From Mycobacterium europaeum (GTDB lineage: Bacteria; Actinomycetota; Actinomycetes; Mycobacteriales; Mycobacteriaceae), in the NCBI RefSeq assembly GCF_002102155.1, contig NZ_LQOU01000064.1:1-64000 (forward strand): a stretch of 64,000 bases of DNA, written 5' to 3'. Of the stretch, positions 41,438-49,074 are shown piece after piece. Within the stretch, counting starts at the first letter, position 1. Each line of letters starts with the position of its first letter. The position numbers and the translations under genes were made by a program. The notes below the pieces were generated by a model that searched no databases, was not told the DNA's origin, and was given only the letters and a program-made list of their open reading frames with translations.

Positions 41438-42414
41438 CGTGCTTTCCCCTCCAAGGTTCGGCGTTTCGCCGCGAATGCGGTCGCGGCCTCGCGCACCCAT
41501 GCACCGTCGTCGTGGGCGCGCGTGCGCCTGGCGATGCGCTCGGCGTTGCACGGCCCATGCCCAGCGATGACGTCGGTGAACTCGTTCCAATCCGGCGTGC
41601 CGAAATCGTGTGCGCCACGTTTTTCGTTCCAGCACAGCTGCGGATCGGGCAGGGTGACGCCGAGTGCCTCGGCCTGCGGGACCGTCATGTCCACGAAACG
41701 TTGCCTGAGTTCGTCGTTGGTATGGCGCTTGATCCCCCACGCCATTGACGTGGCGCTGTGGGGCGAGTCGGTGTCGGGCGGCCCGAACATCATCAGGGTT
41801 GGCCACCACCACCGGTCGACGGCGTCTTGAACCATCGCGCGCTGCGCGGCGGTGCCCGCCATCATCGTGGCCAACAGTTCGTAGCCCTGGCGTTGGTGGA
41901 AGGACTCCTCCTTGCAGACCCGGATCATCGCGCGGGCGTAGGGCCCATACGAGCTGCGGCACAACGGAACCTGGTTACAGATCGCCGCGCCGTCGACCAG
42001 CCAGCCGATCACGCCCACATCGGCGTAGGTCAACGCGGGGTAGTTGAAGATCGACGAATACTTCTGCGTACCGGCGAGAAGCTTGGCGTTGAGGTCGGCA
42101 CGGTCGGCACCCAACGTCTCGGCCGCCGAATACAGGTAGAGGCCGTGACCGGCTTCGTCTTGCACCTTCGCCAGAAGGATCGCCTTGCGGCGCAACGACG
42201 GCGCCCGGGTCAGCCAGTTGCCTTCGGGCTGCATGCCGATGATTTCGGAGTGGGCATGCTGTGCGATCTGGCGGATCAGCGTCGTGCGGTAGCCGTCGGG
42301 CATCCAATCGCGCGGTTCTATCCGCATGCCGCCGGCAATGATCGCTTCGAACTCCCGCGCCAGTGCGGCGGGATCGTGGCCATCCGTCTGCGACGAGACG
42401 TCGCCCAGGGTCAT
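41434..42414 (-). CDS. paaA: Phenylacetyl-CoA 1,2-epoxidase catalytic subunit PaaA
   Basis: 326 residues; diiron oxygenase that epoxidises the aromatic ring of phenylacetyl-CoA. Diiron ligands lie in VQDEAGHGLYLYSAAE and CKEESFHQRQGYELL; HSEIIGMQPEGNW and GAHDFGTPDWNEF are other PaaA-specific stretches. ATG 42414 has GGGAGG just upstream; the open frame begins at TTG 42426, which overlaps that site. First gene of paaABCDEK, transcribed from a promoter with a PaaR-type palindrome at 42433. Confidence 0.96.
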   Translation of the reverse strand: MTLGDVSSQTDGHDPAALAREFEAIIAGGMRIEPRDWMPDGYRTTLIRQIAQHAHSEIIGMQPEGNWLTRAPSLRRKAILLAKVQDEAGHGLYLYSAAETLGADRADLNAKLLAGTQKYSSIFNYPALTYADVGVIGWLVDGAAICNQVPLCRSSYGPYARAMIRVCKEESFHQRQGYELLATMMAGTAAQRAMVQDAVDRWWWPTLMMFGPPDTDSPHSATSMAWGIKRHTNDELRQRFVDMTVPQAEALGVTLPDPQLCWNEKRGAHDFGTPDWNEFTDVIAGHGPCNAERIARRTRAHDDGAWVREAATAFAAKRRTLEGKAR

Positions 42415-42432
42415 CGAGCCTCCCAAATACCG

Positions 42433-42446
42433 ACCGAATGTTCGGT
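42433..42446. promoter_or_regulatory. PaaR-type operator in front of paaA
   Basis: ACCGAA-TG-TTCGGT is a perfect 14-bp palindrome within GACCGAATGTTCGGTTAT. On the minus strand it directly follows AAAATTATATA, the probable -10 region, so a bound repressor would sit on the paaA transcription start. The same 18-bp sequence with one change recurs in front of paaF/paaR. Confidence 0.75.
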
Positions 42447-42492
42447 TATATAATTTTGCCGGATCGCGCGCCCGAACACAAGTTGCGCGGGC

Positions 42493-43293
42493 TCAGTGCC
42501 CGACGAAAACCGGCCTGGCCTTGGCGAGGAATGCCTCGACGGCCGCACCGTGATCGGTCGACGCGCCAAGCCGTTGTTGTGCGGCGGCTTCGCGTTCGAG
42601 GATGTCTTGCAATGAGCCGGTGGCGTTTTCGGCCAGCAGCGCCTTAACGGCGCTGAACGCGGCGGTGGGGCCGGCGGCCAGGCGCGCCGCAAGGCCGGTC
42701 GCCACATCGTCGAGGACGTCGGGGTCGACGACCTGATGCACGAGTCCCCACGCTTGGGCGGTGGCCGCGTCGATGGTGTCTGCGAGCAGGAACATCGCTG
42801 TGGCACGGCCTGCTCCGATGAGCCGGGGCAGCGACGCGGACAGCGCCGAGTCGGCCGCCAGACCGATGCCGGTGAAAGCAGTGCCGAACTTGGCATTGGA
42901 ACCGGCGATGCGGACGTCGCCCGCCAGGGCCAGTCCCAGGCCCGCCCCGACGCAAGCACCGTTGATCCCCGCGATGACGGGCACCTTGATCGCATGTAGT
43001 GCCGTCACGATCGGGTTGTAGTGGTCGCGCACCGTGTCCATCGCGTGGCCGGGGTCGGCGTGCAGCGCGTCGACGTGTTCGGCGAGGTCCTGGCCCACGC
43101 AGAAGTTCTTTCCGGCAGCGGTGATCATGAGGGCTCGCACGCTGTTGTCTGCCGCGACAGCAGTCAGCGCATTCAGCAGCTGCTGTTTGGTGGCGCGGTC
43201 GAGCGCGTTGGAGGCCCCGGGCCGGTCCAGTCGAATCGCGGCGACGCCGTCCTCAACGTGGTAATCGACTGTCGCCGCGGATGTTCCTGTCAT
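42493..43293 (-). CDS. paaG: Ring-1,2-epoxyphenylacetyl-CoA isomerase PaaG
   Basis: 266 residues, crotonase fold. Oxyanion-hole glycines in CVGAGLGLALAGDVRIA; catalytic Asp in TGIGLAADSALSASLPR, the position used by PaaG isomerases; both hydratase glutamates are absent. This separates it from the neighbouring hydratase. It makes the oxepin-CoA that PaaZ opens. Third enzyme gene of the smORF-paaF-paaH-paaG unit; 21 bases after paaH and followed by the paaA promoter. Confidence 0.88.
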   Translation of the reverse strand: MTGTSAATVDYHVEDGVAAIRLDRPGASNALDRATKQQLLNALTAVAADNSVRALMITAAGKNFCVGQDLAEHVDALHADPGHAMDTVRDHYNPIVTALHAIKVPVIAGINGACVGAGLGLALAGDVRIAGSNAKFGTAFTGIGLAADSALSASLPRLIGAGRATAMFLLADTIDAATAQAWGLVHQVVDPDVLDDVATGLAARLAAGPTAAFSAVKALLAENATGSLQDILEREAAAQQRLGASTDHGAAVEAFLAKARPVFVGH

Positions 43294-43314
43294 CAGATGC
43301 TCCTCGATGGTTGT

Positions 43315-44172
43315 TTACCGCGGCCAGTGGAAGAATCCCTGGCCGGTCTTGCGGCCCAGCTCCCCACGAGCGACTTTGTCGCGCAGGAGCGCCGGTGGCC
43401 GGAAGCGATCCCCCAAGGTGGCGTGCAAATGCTCGGCGATCGCAAGCCGGACATCCAGGCCGACGAGGTCCGTGGATCGGAGCGGACCCATGGGATGGCG
43501 ATAACCCAATTCCATCGCGCGGTCGATCGATGCGGCATCCGCGACGCTTTCCTCGAGCATGCGGATCGCTTCCAGCCCGAGCGCCACGCCGAGGCGGCTG
43601 GTGGCGAACCCGGGCGAATCATTGACGACCACATCGGATTTCCCGAGCCGGTGAATCCAGCCAAGCACCTCGTTGACGACGTCGTCAGCGGTGCCGGGTC
43701 CGCGCACCACCTCGACCAGGGCAGACGCGGGCACCGGGTTGAAGAAGTGCATACCGACGAAGCGCTCTGGAAAGCGAAGCGCCGCAGCGATTTCACTGAT
43801 CGACAGCGAGCTGGTGTTCGACGCGAGCACGGCGGTCGGCGCGACGACCTTTTCCGCCCCGGACAAGACATTGATCTTGTCGGCCATCCGTTCGGGCACC
43901 GCCTCGATGACCAACCCGGCGGCGGCGGGCAATTCGGTCAGGGCCGGCACGGTATGCACCCGGGCCAAGACCCGCTGCGGATCGTCACGCAGGCTGCCTT
44001 TGTCCGCGGCGCGGGCCAGCCCGGCCGCAACCCGTTCGCGGGCGGCCGATGCGGCATCCGGGTTCGCCTCCGCCACGGTGACCGTCGACCCGGCCGCCGC
44101 GAAGACCTGGCTGATGCCGGCGCCCATCCGACCTCCGCCGATTACTGCGACCACTTCGGGCACGGTGATCAT
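43315..44172 (-). CDS. paaH: 3-hydroxyacyl-CoA dehydrogenase PaaH
   Basis: 285 residues. NAD motif VAVIGGGRMGAGISQVF at the N-terminus; catalytic His in VGMHFFNPVP, with Ser/Asn in ASNTSSLSI; C-terminal helical domain with VNDSPGFATSRLG. In the paa pathway it oxidises 3-hydroxyadipyl-CoA to 3-oxoadipyl-CoA. ATG 44172 overlaps the paaF stop (ATGA). Confidence 0.92.
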   Translation of the reverse strand: MITVPEVVAVIGGGRMGAGISQVFAAAGSTVTVAEANPDAASAARERVAAGLARAADKGSLRDDPQRVLARVHTVPALTELPAAAGLVIEAVPERMADKINVLSGAEKVVAPTAVLASNTSSLSISEIAAALRFPERFVGMHFFNPVPASALVEVVRGPGTADDVVNEVLGWIHRLGKSDVVVNDSPGFATSRLGVALGLEAIRMLEESVADAASIDRAMELGYRHPMGPLRSTDLVGLDVRLAIAEHLHATLGDRFRPPALLRDKVARGELGRKTGQGFFHWPR

Positions 44173-44909
44173 GAGGTCCTCTTCTGTAGAAACCGGGTCA
44201 TCCGCTCAGTTTTGTCGGGGCTTTCGAACAGGACCGCCTGAGCGACGTCATCGAGCAGGGGATGCGGCGCGGTGGCATCCACCACCGCCTTGGAGATCCG
44301 CACCGCCAGCGGCGAGAGTCGGGCAATCCGATCCGCCAGCGTGCATGCGCGGCTGAGCGCGGTCCCCGTTTCGACCACCTCACCGACCAGGCCGCACTGC
44401 AGTGCGGCCTCGGCGTCGAGGATGCGCCCGCCGAGGATGACCTGCTTGGCAATCGATTTGCCCACCAAGTCGGTGAGCCGGTAGCTGGCGCCCGCGGCCG
44501 CCAGGATTCCGAGTGCGGGCTCGGGATTGCCGAACCGGGCGCCCATTGCCGCGACGCGCAGGTCGCAGGCATATGCCAGTTCGGCGCCACCGCCCAACGC
44601 ATTTCCCTCCACGGCGGCGATGGTGGGCATCGGCAGCGCCGCAATCCGGTCGAAGACGCCGCGATTGATTCCGGCCAACGCCTCGTCGCGTCCCCGCGAG
44701 CGGAGTTCGCCGATATCCGCGCCGGCGGCAAAGTCGGTGCCGGCGCCGCTGACGACGAGCACGCGGGGCCGGGACTCCAAAAGCGCGCATACCGCGTGGA
44801 GTTCGGCGACCATCGCGGCGTTGATGGCATTGCGCTGGGCGGGGCGGTGCAATTCGACCACCACGCGGCCGTCTTCCTGGTGAACGCGCAGAGTTTCGTA
44901 GACGATCAC
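44169..44909 (-). CDS. paaF: 2,3-dehydroadipyl-CoA hydratase PaaF (enoyl-CoA hydratase)
   Basis: 246 residues, crotonase fold with both hydratase glutamates in place: GGGAEL and NPEPALG. The oxyanion-hole segment FAAGADIGEL is normal. Hydrates 2,3-didehydroadipyl-CoA to 3-hydroxyadipyl-CoA, feeding PaaH. GTG 44909 overlaps the stop of a 38-codon ORF upstream; the open frame continues further but the extension is not coding-like. Assigned as PaaF by elimination against the PaaG isomerase. Confidence 0.86.
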   Translation of the reverse strand: MIVYETLRVHQEDGRVVVELHRPAQRNAINAAMVAELHAVCALLESRPRVLVVSGAGTDFAAGADIGELRSRGRDEALAGINRGVFDRIAALPMPTIAAVEGNALGGGAELAYACDLRVAAMGARFGNPEPALGILAAAGASYRLTDLVGKSIAKQVILGGRILDAEAALQCGLVGEVVETGTALSRACTLADRIARLSPLAVRISKAVVDATAPHPLLDDVAQAVLFESPDKTERMTRFLQKRTS

Positions 44910-45022
44910 AGCGCCTCGATCAGCGCGGCCGCCGAACCGGCGGGCAGTGGTGACGACGATCGCGCGGTCACGACGCCGTCGGCGCGGAAAACGCCGTCGA
45001 CCAGATGCACTTCTGCGCCCAC
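44906..45022 (-). CDS. Possible 38-residue small protein upstream of paaF
   Basis: GTG 45022 has AAAGGA seven bases upstream and runs 38 codons to a TGA that overlaps the paaF GTG by four bases. The peptide starts VGAEVHLVDGVFRADGVVTA and ends with an Ala/Leu-rich helix-like LPAGSAAALIEAL. I do not recognise a family. The RBS, tight coupling and codon composition argue for a translated gene, either a true small protein of the paa unit or the remains of a larger one. It is the first gene after the PaaR box. Confidence 0.5.
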   Translation of the reverse strand: MGAEVHLVDGVFRADGVVTARSSSPLPAGSAAALIEAL

Positions 45023-45052
45023 TGCGGCATCCTTTCGCGATTTCCGTCAATA

Positions 45053-45066
45053 ACCGACCATTCGGT
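45053..45066. promoter_or_regulatory. PaaR-type operator between paaF unit and paaR
   Basis: ACCGACCATTCGGT, read on the minus strand as GACCGAATGGTCGGTTAT with its flanks, differs from the paaA box at one of 18 positions. It lies beside the AT-rich TATTATTAATAG (likely -10 of either divergent promoter), between the leftward small-ORF-paaF-paaH-paaG unit and rightward paaR. Confidence 0.75.
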
Positions 45067-45127
45067 CTATTATTAATAGCAGACAGATGAGCGCGAGGGT
45101 TATCAGCATGCGGAGACGCGGAATGCC

Positions 45128-45757
45128 ATGATGATCAACATGGCCGCACCGCGATCGCGTTCCACCGGGCATGTCGGTCGGCCGGGCTACGACTTGGACT
45201 CATTGCTGGCCATTGCCGTCGGGGTGTTCAACCAGCGCGGTTACGACGGCACGTCGATGGAACACCTGTCGGCCCGGCTGGGCATCAGCAAGTCGTCGAT
45301 CTATCACCACGTCAGCGGCAAGGAAGAGCTGCTGCGGCTTGCCGTGGATCGGGCCCTGGACGCGCTCTTCGCCGCCACGCAAGCCCCGGACACCACCACC
45401 GGACCGGCCATCGAGCGCCTGGAAAACCTCGTCAAACGCAGTATTCATGTGCTGGTCGAGGAGCTTCCCTACGTGACGCTGCTGCTGCGGATCCGCGGCA
45501 ACACCACCGTGGAGCGACGCGCTTTGGCGCGGCGCCGAGAGTTCGACCACATCGTCGGAAAGCTCGTCGAGAACGCGTGCGACGAGGGCAGCATTCGTCC
45601 CGACGTCGATCCGGCCCTGACGAGCCGGCTCATCTTCGGCACCGTCAACTCCCTCATCGAGTGGTACCGGCCAAGCCGTGCCCTGGGCGCCGACGAGCTC
45701 GCCGAGGCGGTGGCGACGATGATCTTCGACGGACTGCGCACCGCTGCCACAGACTGA
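45128..45757 (+). CDS. paaR: TetR-family regulator PaaR of phenylacetate genes
   Basis: 209 residues. Helix-turn-helix at about 25-70: SLLAIAVGVFNQRGYDGTSM, then SARLGISKSSIYHHVSGKEE; the C-terminal dimer/ligand domain follows. In actinobacteria a TetR-type PaaR represses the paa genes and is released by phenylacetyl-CoA. Divergent from paaF unit, followed by paaZ, with matching palindromes at all three promoters. Several ATGs are possible (45128, 45131, 45140). Confidence 0.88.
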   Translation: MMINMAAPRSRSTGHVGRPGYDLDSLLAIAVGVFNQRGYDGTSMEHLSARLGISKSSIYHHVSGKEELLRLAVDRALDALFAATQAPDTTTGPAIERLENLVKRSIHVLVEELPYVTLLLRIRGNTTVERRALARRREFDHIVGKLVENACDEGSIRPDVDPALTSRLIFGTVNSLIEWYRPSRALGADELAEAVATMIFDGLRTAATD

Positions 45758-45827
45758 CCGTTCGGCCGGTATTACCCGCCCCATGATGTCCGCTTGACGC
45801 GTCGATGGCCACACTGGCATGGTGATA

Positions 45828-45845
45828 ACCGAACGAATGGACGGT
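45828..45845 (+). promoter_or_regulatory. PaaR-type operator (imperfect) in front of paaZ
   Basis: Within ATAACCGAACGAATGGACGGTT, the half ATAACCGAA equals the flank and half-site of the paaA box, and AACCG/CGGTT form an outer inverted repeat. It ends 22 bases before the paaZ ATG. The site is less symmetrical than the two others and may bind more weakly. Confidence 0.5.
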
Positions 45846-45867
45846 TGGTTAAGAGGGAGCCCACTGG

Positions 45868-47928
45868 ATGACCGATGTGCTGAAGAGCTACGTGACGGGA
45901 AGCTGGATCGCGCCCGCGGGGGATGACGTCCCGCTGTTCCACGCGGTCACCGGCGAGCAAGTGGCCCGCTTCGCGACGGGATCGCTGGATCTGGCCGCCG
46001 TCATCGCCCACGGGCGTGAGGTGGGCGGCCCGGCGTTGCGCGCGTTGACCTTTCATCAGCGTGCCAACGCGTTGAAAGCGCTGGGCAAGCTGCTCATGAG
46101 CCGCAAGGAAGAGTTCTATCCGCTGTCGGCGGCCACGGGCGCGACCGTGCGCGACTCGGCGATCGACGTCGACGGGGGAATCGGCACGCTGTTCAGCTAC
46201 GCGAGCAAGGGCACGCGCGAACTTCCGAACGATACCGTCTACCTCGACGGCCCCGCTGAAAAGCTCGGCCGCACCGGCGCATTCGTCGGACAGCACATCT
46301 ACACCTCACGCGGCGGCGTCGCTGTCCAGATCAATGCGTTCAACTTCCCGGTATGGGGGATGCTGGAAAAGCTGGCCCCGGCGTTTATCGCCGGCGTGCC
46401 CTCGATCGTCAAGCCGGCACATCAAACCGCCTACCTGACCGAGTTGGTGTTCCGCGCCATCATCGACTCCGGGTTACTTCCCGAAGGGTCCGTGCAGCTG
46501 CTGTGCGCCAGCCCGCACCAGTTGCTGGACCACCTCGACAGCCAGGACAGTGTGCTGTTCACCGGGTCCGCATCGACCGCCGCCAAGCTCCGCAGCCATC
46601 CCGCTGTGGTCGAGGGTGGCGTGCGCTTCAACGGCGAGGCCGATTCCCTGAACTGCTCGATCCTGGGTCACGATGCCACTGCGGACACACCCGAGTTCGA
46701 CTTGTACGTCAAGCAACTCGTGGCGGAGATGACCACGAAGGCGGGGCAGAAGTGCACGGCCATCCGGCGCGCCCTGGTGCCCAACGAGCTTCTCGACGAG
46801 GTGATCGACGCGACGAGTGCGCGACTGGCGCAAATCGTTGTCGGTGACCCGGCGCTCGAGGGCGTGCGGATGGGCCCGTTGGCCAGCATCGATCAGCGCG
46901 ACGAGGTGCTGCGGTCGCTAAAGAGCCTTCGCGACGCCGCTGCCCTCGTCTTCGGTGACCCGGATTCGTTCACCGTCGAGGGCGCCGACGCCGCCCGTGG
47001 CGCCTTCCTGCCGCCATTGCTACTGCGGGCGGCGGATCCCACGGCGGCTGCCGTGCATGAGGTAGAGGCTTTCGGCCCGGTCAGCACTGTCATCGGCTAC
47101 CGCGACTTGGATGATGCCATTGCGCTCGCAGCGCGCGGAAAGGGAAGTCTCGTAGGGTCATTGGTGACCCACGATGCCGCACTGGCGCGACGGGTGACGA
47201 TCGGCATCGCCCCATATCACGGCCGCATCCTGGTGTTGGACCGCGACGACGCCAAGGAGTCGACCGGCCACGGATCGCCGCTGCCCACGCTGGTGCACGG
47301 TGGGCCCGGCCGTGCCGGTGGCGGGGAGGAATTGGGGGGCATCCGCGGCGTCTTGCACTTCATGCAACGCAGCGCGATCCAGGCCAGTCCCGACATGATG
47401 ACAGCGATCACCGGTCGTTGGACCGCCGGTTCCGCACGTACCACCACGGATGTGCACCCGTTCCGCAAGCACCTCGAGGAGCTGCACATCGGCGACACGA
47501 TCGTCGGCGGCCCGCGGGTCGTCAGCCTCGAAGACATCGGCCACTTCGCCGAGTTCACCGGCGATACCTTCTACGCTCACACCGATGCATCGGCAGCAGC
47601 AAACAACCCGTTGTTTGGCGGGATCGTGGCGCACGGCTATCTCGTCGTGTCGCTGGCAGCCGGCTTGTTCGTCGAACCCAGCCCAGGGCCGGTCCTGGCC
47701 AACTTTGGCGTGGACGGGCTGCGATTCCTCACCCCGGTCAAGGCAGGAGACGCTCTAACCGTCACCCTGACCGCAAAGCAGCTAACACCGCGGCTTTCGG
47801 CCGACTACGGCGAAGTCCGCTGGGATGCCGTGGTGACCAATCAGGATGGTGACCAGGTGGCTACTTATGACGTGTTGACGCTGGTTGCAAAACTGAAAGA
47901 GCAACGCAACCAACCGGGGCGTCAATGA
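45868..47928 (+). CDS. paaZ: Oxepin-CoA hydrolase / 3-oxo-5,6-didehydrosuberyl-CoA semialdehyde dehydrogenase PaaZ
   Basis: Bifunctional fusion of 686 residues (E. coli PaaZ 681). N-terminal aldehyde dehydrogenase (about 1-520) with active-site Cys296 in KAGQKCTAIR and base Glu257 in NGEADSLN; the usual ALDH pattern NAFNFPVWG is present. C-terminal MaoC-type hydratase (about 530-680) with FTGDTFYAHTD carrying the ring-opening Asp/His. It opens the oxepin ring and oxidises the resulting aldehyde, avoiding a dead-end product. ATG 45868 has AAGAGGGAG upstream. Confidence 0.96.
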   Translation: MTDVLKSYVTGSWIAPAGDDVPLFHAVTGEQVARFATGSLDLAAVIAHGREVGGPALRALTFHQRANALKALGKLLMSRKEEFYPLSAATGATVRDSAIDVDGGIGTLFSYASKGTRELPNDTVYLDGPAEKLGRTGAFVGQHIYTSRGGVAVQINAFNFPVWGMLEKLAPAFIAGVPSIVKPAHQTAYLTELVFRAIIDSGLLPEGSVQLLCASPHQLLDHLDSQDSVLFTGSASTAAKLRSHPAVVEGGVRFNGEADSLNCSILGHDATADTPEFDLYVKQLVAEMTTKAGQKCTAIRRALVPNELLDEVIDATSARLAQIVVGDPALEGVRMGPLASIDQRDEVLRSLKSLRDAAALVFGDPDSFTVEGADAARGAFLPPLLLRAADPTAAAVHEVEAFGPVSTVIGYRDLDDAIALAARGKGSLVGSLVTHDAALARRVTIGIAPYHGRILVLDRDDAKESTGHGSPLPTLVHGGPGRAGGGEELGGIRGVLHFMQRSAIQASPDMMTAITGRWTAGSARTTTDVHPFRKHLEELHIGDTIVGGPRVVSLEDIGHFAEFTGDTFYAHTDASAAANNPLFGGIVAHGYLVVSLAAGLFVEPSPGPVLANFGVDGLRFLTPVKAGDALTVTLTAKQLTPRLSADYGEVRWDAVVTNQDGDQVATYDVLTLVAKLKEQRNQPGRQ

Positions 47929-48111
47929 CACTGTCAAGCGATGCGGCCAGCCCCTCCCCAGCTCCAGACCTTGAAGCCCCGAGGCGTCACCGCGGTGGTC
48001 GCAGTCGTAGCGAAGCCGCCAGACCGGCTTGCGTTCCATTTCAAGCCGCCGTGATCCGGGTTCTTCGTCGCCCGGTGCTATCCGATCCGTTCTAACTCTG
48101 AGGAGCAAAAT

Positions 48112-48447
48112 ATGTTTCGAGTCTCAGTCTGCTACGGCGAGCCCACCGATCCTGGAGCATTCGAGAAGTACTACAGCAGCACGCATGTTCCGTTGACGTT
48201 GAAGATCCCCGGTTTAACCGGTTTCACCACCGGCAAGTGTCGGTCGCTCATGCCTGACCGCGAGGCCCCGTATTACATGGTGGCCAGCCTGATGTTCGGC
48301 TCCCTCGAAGACCTCATGGGGGCGCTGAAATCACCCGAGATGGCCGCCGCCAGCGCTGATGTGGCAAACTTCGCCACCGGCGGGGTCTCGTTATACAGCA
48401 CGGAAGAGGTCGACCGGCTGATCCAGACCACTAACGCGTCTTCCTAG
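48112..48447 (+). CDS. EthD-like dimeric alpha/beta-barrel protein
   Basis: 111 residues. The EthD pattern is clear: FRVSVCYGEPTDPGAFEKYY, THVPLTLKIPGL, then MVASLMFGSLEDLMGALKSPE and FATGGVSLY. EthD proteins accompany degradation pathways but their chemistry is mostly unknown. Preceded by GAGGAG and lies 183 bases after paaZ, in the same direction, so may belong to the paaZ unit. Right-hand edge gene of the island. Confidence 0.85.
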   Translation: MFRVSVCYGEPTDPGAFEKYYSSTHVPLTLKIPGLTGFTTGKCRSLMPDREAPYYMVASLMFGSLEDLMGALKSPEMAAASADVANFATGGVSLYSTEEVDRLIQTTNASS

Positions 48448-48493
48448 ACCTGATCCACGGCCTATGGCCGAGCCGCGCGGCCGATAGCCGGGG

Positions 48494-48943
48494 CTACCGC
48501 CCCGCCATCGCGGCCTGGATCTCGTCGTAGCCGACCTCGCGGACCGGCTGCCCCATCGACCAGTGGTGGCCGAACGGGTCGGCGACCACGCCGTAGCGAT
48601 CGCCCCAGAACTGGTCGTCCAACGGCATCACCACGGTGGCGCCCGCGTCCAGGGCGCGCTGGAACTTGGCGTCGACGTCGCTGACGGTCAGGTGGATCGT
48701 CACCGGGGTGCCGCCCAGTGACGTGGGCGTCATCGACCTGCCGCTACACATCTCCGGGAAATCGTCGTTGAGCATGACCAGAAAGCCGTTGATGCGCAGG
48801 GCGGCGTGGACGAGCTTTCCGTCGGGGCGAGGCACCCGCCCAATCTCCTCGGCGCCGAAAGCCTTGACATAGAAGTCGATCGCGGCGGCGGCGTCGTCCA
48901 CCACCAGGTGCGGGGCCAGTGCCGGTTCGAAGTTGATCGCCAT
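48494..48943 (-). CDS. Glyoxalase/bleomycin-resistance-like (PhnB-type) protein (Rv0887c-like)
   Basis: 149 residues of the vicinal-oxygen-chelate fold, with two babb modules: LAPHLVVDDAAAAIDFYVKAFGAEE, then VSDVDAKFQRALDAGATVVMP and DPFGHHWSMGQP. This DPFGHxW end is typical of PhnB-like VOC proteins. Metal ligands not certain. The order glyoxalase then citA restarts the conserved H37Rv-like arrangement, so the island ends between 48447 and 48494. Confidence 0.86.
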   Translation of the reverse strand: MAINFEPALAPHLVVDDAAAAIDFYVKAFGAEEIGRVPRPDGKLVHAALRINGFLVMLNDDFPEMCSGRSMTPTSLGGTPVTIHLTVSDVDAKFQRALDAGATVVMPLDDQFWGDRYGVVADPFGHHWSMGQPVREVGYDEIQAAMAGR

Positions 48944-49074
48944 CGTGGTTCTCCTTGTTGTCGGTGTCCCAGACCCGCCCGGGCGGGCGGGTTCGCGAGT
49001 TATGACTTCGCCCGCGACACAAATTCATCGCGGCGATTTCATTCAATCGCGGGGCACCGACAACTGAGCCCGCC

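Noticed and set aside
47925..47935. TGACA-C-TGTCA palindrome at the paaZ stop codon
   Set aside because: Same arms as the TetR operators but spacer of one base instead of three and it overlaps the end of a gene; probably chance.
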